This document shows positions 7,569-17,032 of a stretch of DNA of 64,000 bases, piece after piece. Positions within the stretch are counted from its first letter, which is position 1. Every line of letters begins with the position of its first letter. A program made the position numbers and the translations under genes. This DNA is from Geitlerinema sp. PCC 7407 (GTDB lineage Bacteria > Cyanobacteriota > Cyanobacteriia > PCC-7407): NCBI RefSeq assembly GCF_000317045.1, contig NC_019703.1:3666934-3730933 (forward strand). Reading direction: 5' to 3'. Under the pieces are notes generated by a model. It did not search any database. It was not told where the DNA came from and worked only from the letters and a program-made list of their open reading frames with translations.

Positions 7569-10500
7569 CTAGGACCGTTTGCCCAGCAGCCAGTAGGTCA
7601 TCATGTGGCCCTTGCCCTTGATGGGCACCATTCCCCGAGGCCGAAACTCATAGACGTCGCGCAGGCGCTCGTAGGTGTCAGTGGTGACCTGAATGCCGCC
7701 GGGCTCGCCCTGGGATTCCATGCGGCTCGCCACATTCACCGTGTCGCCCCAGAGGTCATAGATAAATTTCTTCTTGCCAATGACGCCCGCGACGACCGGC
7801 CCCGTGTTGATGCCGATCCGGAGGCGGAAGGGCTCGCCATTGTGGGTCTTCATGCCGCGAATACTGGTCATCATGTCGAGGGCCATATGGGCGATCGCCT
7901 CTGCGTGGTCCTCGCGAGGGCAGGGCAAGCCGCCAACCACCATATAGGCGTCCCCAATGGTCTTGATCTTCTCTAGGCCGTGGGTCTCAGCGAGATGGTC
8001 AAAGTTCGAGAAGATGTGGTTGAGCAGCGATACCAGCTCCGTCGGCGACACCTGGGCCGACAGCTCTGTGAAGTTCACCAAGTCTGCGAACAGGACCGTC
8101 GCTTCGGCGAAGCTGTCGGCGATGTTTTTTTCGTCCAGCTTGAGGCGCTCAGCGATCGGCTCCGGCAAAATATTCAGCAGCAGCCGCTCAGCGGTTTCCT
8201 GCTGGTAGCGCAGAGCCTCTTGCCAGATGCGGCGCTCCGTAATGTCGACCACCGCCCCCTCGTAGTAGAGGAGCTGCCCCGTCCCATCGCGCACGGCTCG
8301 GGCATTTTCGGAGATCCAGATCACGCTGCCGTCGCGCCGATAAATCTGGGACTCGAAGTTGGAAAGAGAATCTTGCTGATTGAGGATAGCAACAAACTCC
8401 TGCCGCCGCTGGGGATCGACGTAGAGCTGCTCTGCCACACTGGTCAGAGTCTGGATGATCTCCTCGGGGGAGTCATAGCCATAGATGTGAGCGAGGGCCT
8501 GGTTGACGCTGATAAAGCGACCATCCGCCGTGGTTTGGAAGATGCCCTCGATGGCGTTTTCGAAGATGCTGCGGTACTTTTCTTCGGCGGCGCGCAGGGC
8601 AGTCTCAGCGCGCTTGCGCTCGGTGATGTCGGTGAGGGTGCCCATAGAGCCAATCACGGCCCCGCTAGCATCGTGGACCGGCGTGCCATTGGCCAGCACC
8701 CACAGCAGCGTGCCGTTGAGGCGCTGATACTGGATTTCGTACTGGTCGCTGATTTCTTGGCGGCGGAGCTGGCGTTTCTCGGCCAGCAGGCGGCGATCGC
8801 GATCGCTCCCCACAAAGCGCTGCTCATTTTGGCCCAGGAGCGCCTCCCGAGGATAGTCCAGCAGCTCGCACACGCGATCGTTGACGAACTGGATCACCCC
8901 CTCGTTGTCCACGATCAGCAGGCCCTCATGCATCTGCTCGATCAGGGTGCGATACTTGGCCTCGCTGTCCCGCAGGGCCTGCTCAGACAGCTTGAGCCGC
9001 GTGACATCCCGCGCCACCCAGATCACCGTCTCACGAGACAGAGGTGAGACACTGGCCAAGAACCAGCGATCGGCTCCCTGGGTCGTGAGCTGATATTCTA
9101 CGTTCAGTGTTTTTTGGTCGGCGATCGCCTTGCGAATGTAGCGCAGCTGCAGCGCCGCCAGCTCCGCCGGCACAATCTCAAACACCGTCCGGCCCACCTG
9201 ATCCGCCGCTGGCTTCACCAGCAGCTCCGGATTGGTCGGCGCCACCTTGAGGCAGCGCCCCTCCGCGTCATAGACAAAAATCAGGTCCGTCATCGCGGCC
9301 ACCAGGCCCCGCAGCTCGGCCTCGGACTGCTTTTGCTGGAGGGACACGCCCAGCTGCGCCGCCACCGCCGACACCAGCTCCACCAGCCGCTCATCCTGCT
9401 GGCGCGCCCGATGCATAAAGAACACCAGCACCGCCGCCACCCGCGCCGCGCTGCCCGGCGTTTCGGGCGTCACGATGGGCACCGCAAAGCCCGCATTCAG
9501 GCCTGCGGCCTGAGCTGCATGGGCTCGCTGGGGCAGCACGTTCGCCGCGTCCGCCACCTCCAAGATCCACTCCGGCTGCCGGCTTTGCCAGACCCGGCCC
9601 GCCAGCCCCTGGCCCGGCGCTGGGGTCATCTGGGCCGCCTGCTGCCAGAACTGCTCAAAGGCCTCGCGAGTCGCCCCGTCAGCATCGAGAGACGGTCGGC
9701 ACCACATCGGCCCGTAGGTCAGCGCCGTCCCGTCAGCATTGGGAATCCACGACTCGCCCACGTCCCAGCCCGTGGTCTCGCAGACCTGGTGCAGCGCCAT
9801 GCCCAGGGCATCGTGAAAGTCCGACGCCGCGTCGATCGCCTGGGTAATGGTCAGCAGCAGCTGTAGCTCTTCTTCGGCCCGCTTGCGGCCAGTAATATCT
9901 CGTGAGACCCAGATCACCGAGTCCTCGGTCAAGGGCGAAACCGTAGCGGCAAACCACACTTCCTGGCCGTTGATCGGCAGGGTGTACTCGACGCTGAGGG
10001 TTTCTTGGGTGGCGAGGGCCTCGCGGGTGTAGCGGAGCTGCAGGTCAGCGGATGCCTTGGGCAGTACCTCGTGGAGCAGCTTGCCCAGCTGATCTTCGGC
10101 GCGCCGGAAGAGGTTAAAGATCTTGGTAGGAGCGACTTTGAGGCATCGCCCCTCACGATCTAGAACGATAATCACGTCCTCCATGGCCGCAAAGAGCGCC
10201 TGCATTTCGGACTGGGCCGCCTGCAGCTCGCGGGTGCGCAGCTTGACCCGGCGATCGAGCTCTTCGTTGGCCAGAGCCAGGGTGGCAAAGGAGGCCTGGA
10301 GCTGCTCTCCCATCTGGTTGAAGGAATGGGCCAAGACTTCTAGCTCAGCCACGGGCTGGACGGTGACGGTTTGGTCGAGCTTGCCATTGGCGATCGCCCG
10401 AGAGGCCTCACTCAGCCGCAAAATCGGCTGGCTGATCCAGCGGGCCGTCGCCACTCCCAGGGCCGTCGCCACCCCCAAGGCCGCAAAGCACAGCAAAATC

Positions 10501-11636
10501 GTCGAGCGGGTGTTGTGATCGATGCGGGCCATGAAGTCCGTCTCCGGCACCGCCACCACGATCAGCCAGTCGAGACCGTAGCGATCGCGCCACGGCAGCA
10601 CCTGAACATACTGGCGCACCGACTGGGACGTGCGAAACTCGACCTTCTGGGCTTGCGTGATGCGGCCCAGCCCGTTGTAGCGCTGCTGGAAGTACTCCGC
10701 CGTCGACTGAATCACCGGATCGCTACTCTGAATCGCCTGGAGACGCTGCGCCTCGCCCCGCACCAAACGGTAAGCAGGCTCCGAGCTAGAGCTCGCCACC
10801 AGCGCCCCCGATCGCTCCACAATAAAAATGCGCGCCGACGGACTCATCTGAATGCGGCGCAGGTACTGGCTGACCTGAAACAGCATGTGGTCAACGCTCA
10901 GCACCCCCTGCAACTCCCCCGCCGCGCCATAAATCGGGTAGTTGGCCGCCACCGATAGGACCTCTGGGCGATCGGTCCATTGGTAAATAGGGCTCCAGAC
11001 CGGCTTTTTGGCCTGGACCGGTGCCTGATACCAGGCCTCAGCCCGCGCGTCAAAATCCTCCGCGATGCTCAGCAGGTTCAGGCGATCGCCGCGATCGCTG
11101 GTGCTGTAGGCATAGAGCTTCGACACATCCAGCGGATCCGACGTCGCCTGGACAACCAGCCGATTGTCGGAATAGCGCTCAACCCCCACAAACTGCCCAT
11201 CCGGAAAGCCAAAGCTGATGTAGCCCACGTCAAAGGCTCGCATCTGCCGCCAAAAATACTTTTCGAGGCTGGCCGGATCCTGAAGATCCAGCATCCCCAG
11301 CTCCAGGGCATCGGCGTTGATCTGGTTGATTTGCGCGGGCGTGGCGAGATAGGCATCTAGGTGCTGGCGGACCCGCGAGAGCACTTCGCCCTGGAGCTGC
11401 GATACGAGGTCATCAACCGCCTGTTTGCCATTGCGCAGCGAGAGCCAGCCCGTCAGCCCCACCACCACCGAAATTTGCAGCAGGAAGGGCACCACCAAAA
11501 TCAGGCGAATCGACGGCTTGCGCGATCGGCGGGGCCGCTTTTGGGGGGCAAGCGTTGGTGGCAGCGCTTTCGCAGAGGGGAGAGGCAGCAAACTCACAGC
11601 AGCAAACCATCCCGTTGACTCACACCCAGGGTGCAA
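7569..11636 (-). CDS. Membrane adenylyl cyclase, class IIIa-like: dCache-HAMP-PAS-GAF-PAS x3-cyclase
   Basis: The 1355-residue protein has a first transmembrane helix (about 43-65), a periplasmic double-Cache sensor (to about 375), a second helix and a HAMP domain. A coiled coil, PAS, GAF, three more PAS domains and a C-terminal class III cyclase follow. Catalytic residues are complete: metal-binding Asp1185 (FADLVNFT) and Asp1229 (KTIGDAYM), adenine-selecting Lys1225 and Asp1294 (DLWGDTVN), and transition-state Asn1301 and Arg1305. Lys/Asp predict ATP rather than GTP as substrate. PAS1 and PAS2 share the phrase EGRCLKVAPT, pointing to internal duplication. The frame opens with TTG; a GTG at 11597 is an alternative. 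Extracellular ligands should set cAMP output, integrated by the cytoplasmic sensors. Confidence 0.93.
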   Translation of the reverse strand: MHPGCESTGWFAAVSLLPLPSAKALPPTLAPQKRPRRSRKPSIRLILVVPFLLQISVVVGLTGWLSLRNGKQAVDDLVSQLQGEVLSRVRQHLDAYLATPAQINQINADALELGMLDLQDPASLEKYFWRQMRAFDVGYISFGFPDGQFVGVERYSDNRLVVQATSDPLDVSKLYAYSTSDRGDRLNLLSIAEDFDARAEAWYQAPVQAKKPVWSPIYQWTDRPEVLSVAANYPIYGAAGELQGVLSVDHMLFQVSQYLRRIQMSPSARIFIVERSGALVASSSSEPAYRLVRGEAQRLQAIQSSDPVIQSTAEYFQQRYNGLGRITQAQKVEFRTSQSVRQYVQVLPWRDRYGLDWLIVVAVPETDFMARIDHNTRSTILLCFAALGVATALGVATARWISQPILRLSEASRAIANGKLDQTVTVQPVAELEVLAHSFNQMGEQLQASFATLALANEELDRRVKLRTRELQAAQSEMQALFAAMEDVIIVLDREGRCLKVAPTKIFNLFRRAEDQLGKLLHEVLPKASADLQLRYTREALATQETLSVEYTLPINGQEVWFAATVSPLTEDSVIWVSRDITGRKRAEEELQLLLTITQAIDAASDFHDALGMALHQVCETTGWDVGESWIPNADGTALTYGPMWCRPSLDADGATREAFEQFWQQAAQMTPAPGQGLAGRVWQSRQPEWILEVADAANVLPQRAHAAQAAGLNAGFAVPIVTPETPGSAARVAAVLVFFMHRARQQDERLVELVSAVAAQLGVSLQQKQSEAELRGLVAAMTDLIFVYDAEGRCLKVAPTNPELLVKPAADQVGRTVFEIVPAELAALQLRYIRKAIADQKTLNVEYQLTTQGADRWFLASVSPLSRETVIWVARDVTRLKLSEQALRDSEAKYRTLIEQMHEGLLIVDNEGVIQFVNDRVCELLDYPREALLGQNEQRFVGSDRDRRLLAEKRQLRRQEISDQYEIQYQRLNGTLLWVLANGTPVHDASGAVIGSMGTLTDITERKRAETALRAAEEKYRSIFENAIEGIFQTTADGRFISVNQALAHIYGYDSPEEIIQTLTSVAEQLYVDPQRRQEFVAILNQQDSLSNFESQIYRRDGSVIWISENARAVRDGTGQLLYYEGAVVDITERRIWQEALRYQQETAERLLLNILPEPIAERLKLDEKNIADSFAEATVLFADLVNFTELSAQVSPTELVSLLNHIFSNFDHLAETHGLEKIKTIGDAYMVVGGLPCPREDHAEAIAHMALDMMTSIRGMKTHNGEPFRLRIGINTGPVVAGVIGKKKFIYDLWGDTVNVASRMESQGEPGGIQVTTDTYERLRDVYEFRPRGMVPIKGKGHMMTYWLLGKRS

Positions 11637-12161
11637 TCGCCCAAGCTTCCTTGCATCATTCCGCCCCTGTTGATTTCAAGACCCCAGTACGCCACACCTT
11701 AGTCCCGCAGCCGGCTCGGGCTCACGATCTTTCCACCTTTCCGGCTCGAACCATCCGTGGAATTGCGGAGCAACTGTTTTTCCATGACTCGGTGGTTAGT
11801 TAACAGTATATGGGCCAGTTATTCTTCTCCCCCAAGGGCTCAACCGGCTTTTCAGGAAAATCTTTAAGCACCCGCCATGAAAATGGAGCGCAGATAAAAT
11901 AAAACCTTTAAGAAAAATTGCGGAGCTACAGCCGCTAAAAAGCACGTACCTAGGCGATCGCCCCCACAAAAGCAAACCCCCAGCCAGGGGCCGGGGGCAA
12001 ATGGTGTGTGAGGAGTGAGGAACTTAACAGTATCTATAGCAAAACATTGGCATATGACAAGCAGGTGACAAGGATATGAAGTTTTGGACACAAAATTTTC
12101 CGAGCCTAGCCTGAAAGCCACGTAGCAGCCCACTAACAGCCTGCTGGAGGGTCTTGAGGTA
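11637..12161. other. Spacer between hybrid kinase and adenylyl cyclase genes
   Basis: Both flanking genes read leftwards, so this holds the 3' end of the kinase transcript and the promoter of the cyclase. A terminator-like hairpin sits at 11977-11997. The rest is AT-rich with no credible gene. An 89-codon open frame here runs through the hairpin and was not accepted. Confidence 0.65.
11965..11998 (-). terminator. Terminator-like hairpin behind the hybrid histidine kinase gene
   Basis: On the minus strand GGGGG-type arms (plus 11977-11981 CCCCC with 11993-11997 GGGGG, plus inner GCC/GGC) form a GC-rich stem followed by TTTGCTTTTG. It lies about 165 bases downstream of the kinase stop codon. 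Confidence 0.6.
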
Positions 12162-15100
12162 TCAAGTTACGCTGCTGCGCCCCACCAGTTTGGCCACCGT
12201 CGCCACCAGTTTGCGCGGCTCGATGGGCTTGGCGACGTGGAGCTGGAAGCCGGCGGCGATCGCCTGCCGCCGATCTTCTTCCCGCGCATAGGCCGTGACC
12301 GCCGCTGCCGGGATGCCGCCTCCCCGATCGGCGGGCAGGGCTCGGATGCGCCGGATCAGCGAGTAGCCGTCTTCTAAAGGCATGCCCACATCGCTGAGCA
12401 GCGCATCGGGGCGATCGCGGTGGATCAGGGCGATCGCCTCCTGGGCCGAAGCCGCCGTCAGCACAGTCGCGCCCTGCTGCTCCAGCACCGCCGCCATAAA
12501 CTCTCGCGTGTCTGGCTCATCGTCCACCACTAGCACCCGCAGACCCCGGAGGGGCTGCAAGTCATCCAGCACCGCCGCCGAGCCAGCGTCTTCTTCGGGG
12601 GCAGGCTGGGAGTTCTGGAGCAGGGGCAAGCGGACCCGGAAGGTGGCCCCGCAACCGATGCCGGGGCTCTCCACCGAGATGGTGCCGCCGTGCAGCTCCA
12701 CCAGATTGCGGACGATCGCTAGCCCCAACCCCAGGCCGCCCTGGGAGCGGCTCGTGGTGTCGTCCGCCTGCCGAAACCGCTCAAACACGTAGGGCAGAAA
12801 GTCCGGCGCGATGCCTTGGCCAGTGTCCATGACCGAAAACTCAGCATGACTTTCCTGGGACACGAGGACGACGGTGACCTGGCCGCCCTCCGGCGTGAAC
12901 TTGACGGCATTGGACAGCAGGTTCCAGGCGACCTGCTGCAGGCGATCGAAGTCTCCCGAGACAAAGACAGAGGGCGCGATTTGGATCAGGAGCTGGAGGT
13001 GCTTGGCGCTGGCGGTGGGGCGCACCGTGTCCAGGGCCGCCTCAAGGGCACGGGCCAGGTTGGTGGGCCGCAGGTAGAGGCGCAGCTTCCCTCGGATCAC
13101 GCGGGAGATGTCCAGGAGGTCCTCGATCAGCTGACTCTGGGCCTGGGCATTGCGCTCGATCACTTCGAGGGCGCGATCGACTTTTTCGGTATCGAGGCGG
13201 CGGGTGCGCAGCAGTCGCGCCCAGCCCAAAATGGCGTTGAGGGGCGATCGCAGCTCGTGGGATACGATGGCCAAAAACTCATCCTTGAGGCGGCTCGCGG
13301 CCTCGGCCTGTTGGCGGGCAGTTTGCTCGCGGGTCAGCAGGTCAGCCCGTTCGGCTTCGAGGCGCTTTTGGGCGGTGATGTCGCGGGAAACGGTGGCGAT
13401 CGCCGCGGGCTGGCCGGTGTGGGGATGCTTGACCACAAAAACGTTGTAGAGCACCGGGATAGACTGGCCGGTCTGGAAATGGCGAAATTCCATTTCGCCT
13501 TGCCAGTAGCCGATGGCTTCGAGGGACGGCAGCACGGTTTCCTGGACGAGGGAGCGATCGCTCTCGGGGAAAAACGCCAGGAAATGCTGAATCTGCTCGA
13601 GGGCGCCCGGGCGATCGAGGCCCACCAGGCGCCGGCCAGCCTGATTGAGAAACAGCGGCGCGCCGTCCAAGTCCGCCAGACCAATGAAGTCAGTGCTGTT
13701 TTCCACCAGGGCCACCAGCTGCTGGTGCTGAGCCTCTGAGCGCTGGCGCTCGGTCAGATCCAGGACAAAGCAGGCGCACTCGGTGCAGGCTCGATCGAGC
13801 TGCGTCACGCCCAGCAGCACCGGCACCCGGTGGCCGTCGCGATGCAGGTACTCTTTCTCAAAGGGCGTCGCCACCCCGGTGGTCAAAATTTCGGCGATCG
13901 CCTGCTGATCCCGCGGCTGATACTCCGGCGGCGTCATCGCCTGCCAGCTCAGCTCTCCCGCCTCCAGCTCGGCCCGCGTGTAGCCCATCAGGTTCAAAAA
14001 AGCGTCGTTGGCATCCAGCAGCCGCCCGCCGATGTCCACAAACATGACGCCAATCAAGTTGGACTCGACCAGGCGTCGCAGGCGCGCCTCGCTCTGGCGC
14101 AGGGCCTCATCCGCCGCCTTGCGGGCCGTGATGTCCATGGCCACCCCCAGCATGTGGGCTGGGCGATCGGGCTCTTCTTGAAACGATCGCCCGGTCACGG
14201 CGACCCAGCGGACTTCGCCATCGGGCCACACCACGCGAAACTCTGCTTCGCAGCTCGTCCCCTGGGCGATCGCCGCTCCGATCTGCGCCTGGAGCTCGTC
14301 GGCATCCTCCGGATGCACACAGTCCTCGAAGGGGTTTTGACCCACCGTTGTCTCAGAGGCCTCCAGGCCCAGCATGGCTTTGCAGCGGCGAGACCACTGG
14401 ACCCGGCCATCTGCGCCGCTATAGTACCAGGTCCCCAGATTCGCCACCTCCAGAGCCAGGCGCAGCCGCGCTTCGCTCTCTTGGAGCGACAGCTGCGCCC
14501 GCTTGAGGTCCGTCACGTCCTGGGTCATCACTAGCCCCGCTAGGATCTCGCCCTCCTCATTGCGCACCGGCATCGAGTGGACATGGTAGACGTGTTCCCG
14601 GAACATCATTTCGGTGACGACGCTTTGGCCAGCCAGGGTCTGGCGGTAGAAAGGCTCGATCACAGCGCAGACATCCGGCGGCAAAGCGTCCCAGATCGTC
14701 CGCCCTTCGAGGGCCTCGGGCACCAGGTTCACCGCCACCAAGCCCGCGCCTTCCACCAGGGTATAGCGCAGGTCCTGATCAAATAAGAAAACGGCACCGT
14801 TGGGCAAATTCTTGAGCACCGTTCGCGAAAGGGCCTCGCTGCGGCGGAGGGCGGCTTCGGTCTCGCGCATGCTCGTAATATCGCGGGCAATGCTCAGCAC
14901 CGAGACAATGGCCCCTGCCTGACTAAACTCCGGCACCAAGCGCGCCTGAAAATAGCGCAGGGCGCCGTCTGGGCCAACGGCTGAGAATTCGCGAGTTTGC
15001 TCCTGGCCCGTGGTGAAGATGCTGTCTAGCAGGGTTTGCCAGGTTGAAAAATCTTCTGTCGGGCCGAGCAGCTCAGCGCGCGATCGCCCAATCACGTCTT

Positions 15101-16682
15101 CGGGGGTCCAGGACGTCACGCGGGCGATCGCCGGATTGACATACTGATAGCGCCCCTCCCGATCAATGCGGGCCACCACGTCCGGCGACTGCTCCACCAG
15201 CGCCTTAAACTCTTGCTGGCGGCGATACAGCTCTAGTTCTGAGCGTTTGCGCGCCGTGATATCCCGCCACGTGGCCACAAAGCCATCCCACAGCTTGGCA
15301 ATGCGGATATCCAGCGCCCGCACGATCGGCAGCGCATCGGGAGAGGTCCCCGACACCACAATTTCTCGGCTCACCGGATCGCCGGTTTCGACGACCTGGG
15401 TGCACGCTTGGCGCAGCTCGTCCGCCGGGTAGTCCGCCAGCGCCGCCAAAAAGTCTTGGCCGAGCCACAGGTTTGGCCCCAGGGCTTGGCTGGCAGCGTC
15501 ATTGAGATAGGCGATCTGGAAGTACTGAATTCGCTGCTGGTCGTCGCGCTGGGTGACGCAGATGGCAAAGCAGTCGGGCAAATTTTCCATCGATGCCCGA
15601 AAGCGCTCTTCGCTGAGCTGCAGCGCCTGATTGACCTGGGCCAGGCGGGTGTTGGCCTGGGCGAGGGATCTGTTGAGCTGCAAGAGGTCCGTCTGGGCGA
15701 GGCCAGGGGCGTCGCTCCCCGGCGATCGCCGGGGAGCGATCGCCATGGCGAGCAGCAGAGCGACGCTGCCCTGGCAAAACAGGCTCAAGCGGTGCCCATA
15801 CAAAACCCCTGCGTCCACCGGGAAGGTCAGGGCCAAGAAATTGGGCGGGTAAAACAGCAGGTAGCTAAACAGGGACACCGCAATTGAGAAGCTAACCAGC
15901 GCCGCCGTGCCCACTAGTCCCAGGCGCACCGCCGCCCAAACCAGAGGGAAGAAGATCAGCAGCAATCCTTGGTAAAACAGCGGTCCGGCGATCGCCGCTC
16001 GGCCCACCGTCAAAACGCACAGGAGCGCCACGACTCCAAACAAAATCAGGATCTCAGTGGAGGCCGCAGCGGGCTTGGGCCACAGCTCCACAGGGCCTGC
16101 CGCGCGGGGCAGCCAGCGCTGCCGCCGTAGCCAGGGCGTCAGGCTCCACAGGGCGATCGGGGCGATCGCCAAGATGCCCAGGGCATTACTCAGCCAGCTG
16201 TGGAGCACGCTCGGCCCCAGACTCAGCAGCGAAATCCGGCCCGTCAGCACCAGCAAGCCATTGATCACCGCCGCGCTCGCTAGGCCCGCCACCAGCGGCC
16301 CGCTCACCCAAAAAGCCACCCAATTGGGCACCCCAGCCAGGGAAATAGGGCCACGCCACAGCCGTCGGTAGAGCAGCCAAACCGTCAGCGGCTCTAGGCT
16401 GTCGAGAATGCCAAGGCCGCGCGACCAGCCCTCCCCGCCCCACCAGGGCGCCATGAGCACCGCCGCCAGCATGGTCAGCAGCACCTCCATCGGCCCAAAC
16501 CACAGCGTCAGGGCGATCGCCACGCCCGCCGTCGGATGCCACAGCGCCACCTCCGGCTCGGTCTGGTGCAGCAGCGTCAGGCCGTGGGCGCCCAGCAGCA
16601 CCAGCAAACTGGCGATCGCCACCAGCCATCCTCGTCGGGACGGGAGCAGCTTCAGACTCCAGCTAGGCGGCAACACAAACAC
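12162..16682 (-). CDS. MASE1 hybrid histidine kinase with six PAS domains and a receiver
   Basis: The 1506-residue protein starts at GTG. An N-terminal MASE1 sensor of about 8 hydrophobic helices (about 1-310) contains LLGAHGLTLLH and WHPTAGVAIALTLWFGP. Six PAS domains follow, for example FRASMENLPDCFAICV and LVENSTDFIGLADLDG. Next come the kinase core with phospho-acceptor His1142 (FLAIVSHELRSPLNAILGW), N box NLLSNAVKFTPEGG and G boxes DTGQGIAPDF and GGLGLGLAIV. A C-terminal receiver has VLVVDDEPD, Asp1431 (LLSDVGMP) and the KPIEP lysine. It should autophosphorylate and pass phosphate to its own receiver. No output regulator is adjacent, so the partner is unknown. Confidence 0.94.
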   Translation of the reverse strand: MFVLPPSWSLKLLPSRRGWLVAIASLLVLLGAHGLTLLHQTEPEVALWHPTAGVAIALTLWFGPMEVLLTMLAAVLMAPWWGGEGWSRGLGILDSLEPLTVWLLYRRLWRGPISLAGVPNWVAFWVSGPLVAGLASAAVINGLLVLTGRISLLSLGPSVLHSWLSNALGILAIAPIALWSLTPWLRRQRWLPRAAGPVELWPKPAAASTEILILFGVVALLCVLTVGRAAIAGPLFYQGLLLIFFPLVWAAVRLGLVGTAALVSFSIAVSLFSYLLFYPPNFLALTFPVDAGVLYGHRLSLFCQGSVALLLAMAIAPRRSPGSDAPGLAQTDLLQLNRSLAQANTRLAQVNQALQLSEERFRASMENLPDCFAICVTQRDDQQRIQYFQIAYLNDAASQALGPNLWLGQDFLAALADYPADELRQACTQVVETGDPVSREIVVSGTSPDALPIVRALDIRIAKLWDGFVATWRDITARKRSELELYRRQQEFKALVEQSPDVVARIDREGRYQYVNPAIARVTSWTPEDVIGRSRAELLGPTEDFSTWQTLLDSIFTTGQEQTREFSAVGPDGALRYFQARLVPEFSQAGAIVSVLSIARDITSMRETEAALRRSEALSRTVLKNLPNGAVFLFDQDLRYTLVEGAGLVAVNLVPEALEGRTIWDALPPDVCAVIEPFYRQTLAGQSVVTEMMFREHVYHVHSMPVRNEEGEILAGLVMTQDVTDLKRAQLSLQESEARLRLALEVANLGTWYYSGADGRVQWSRRCKAMLGLEASETTVGQNPFEDCVHPEDADELQAQIGAAIAQGTSCEAEFRVVWPDGEVRWVAVTGRSFQEEPDRPAHMLGVAMDITARKAADEALRQSEARLRRLVESNLIGVMFVDIGGRLLDANDAFLNLMGYTRAELEAGELSWQAMTPPEYQPRDQQAIAEILTTGVATPFEKEYLHRDGHRVPVLLGVTQLDRACTECACFVLDLTERQRSEAQHQQLVALVENSTDFIGLADLDGAPLFLNQAGRRLVGLDRPGALEQIQHFLAFFPESDRSLVQETVLPSLEAIGYWQGEMEFRHFQTGQSIPVLYNVFVVKHPHTGQPAAIATVSRDITAQKRLEAERADLLTREQTARQQAEAASRLKDEFLAIVSHELRSPLNAILGWARLLRTRRLDTEKVDRALEVIERNAQAQSQLIEDLLDISRVIRGKLRLYLRPTNLARALEAALDTVRPTASAKHLQLLIQIAPSVFVSGDFDRLQQVAWNLLSNAVKFTPEGGQVTVVLVSQESHAEFSVMDTGQGIAPDFLPYVFERFRQADDTTSRSQGGLGLGLAIVRNLVELHGGTISVESPGIGCGATFRVRLPLLQNSQPAPEEDAGSAAVLDDLQPLRGLRVLVVDDEPDTREFMAAVLEQQGATVLTAASAQEAIALIHRDRPDALLSDVGMPLEDGYSLIRRIRALPADRGGGIPAAAVTAYAREEDRRQAIAAGFQLHVAKPIEPRKLVATVAKLVGRSSVT

Positions 16683-17032
16683 AGGCCCATCGCACCATCA
16701 ACAAAAACTCATCATCCCCAAGCCCCTCTTTGATCTGAGCAAGCTGTCCTTTTGGGAATCGCAATATCCCTCGCACTATACTTCAAGGCCGCGATCGCTG
16801 CCTCTCTCTGGAGGCACCTTTCTTGCAAACTTTGGATCCGTAAAAGCACGGATTTGCGCGATCGCGTTTTAGCAATGGGTGATACCGCTAGAAGCACCGG
16901 CCAGGGATTGGGTCACTCCACGTCCCTTTTCCCTTCCAAAAGCGATCGCGCCTTTGCGCAGCCGGAGAGGACACCCCACGGAGTACACTCAAAAAGAGAT
17001 GGTTCGAAAAACTTAACAACCGAGTCCAGACC
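16683..17032. other. Divergent spacer between hybrid kinase and crtH
   Basis: The spacer holds the divergent promoters. HIP1 copies are present, and a TACACT motif at about 16984-16989 could be the -10 box of crtH. No credible gene was found. Confidence 0.55.

Noticed and set aside
7980-9047. 355-codon open frame antisense to the large adenylyl cyclase
   Set aside because: It lies fully inside a well-supported multi-domain gene and has no domain of its own.
11864-12133. 89-codon open frame between the two large signalling genes
   Set aside because: It runs through the terminator hairpin at 11977-11997 and has no protein-like features.
12816-13739. 307-codon open frame antisense to the hybrid kinase
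   Set aside because: It covers the conserved kinase core and PAS region on the other strand and has no credible motif.
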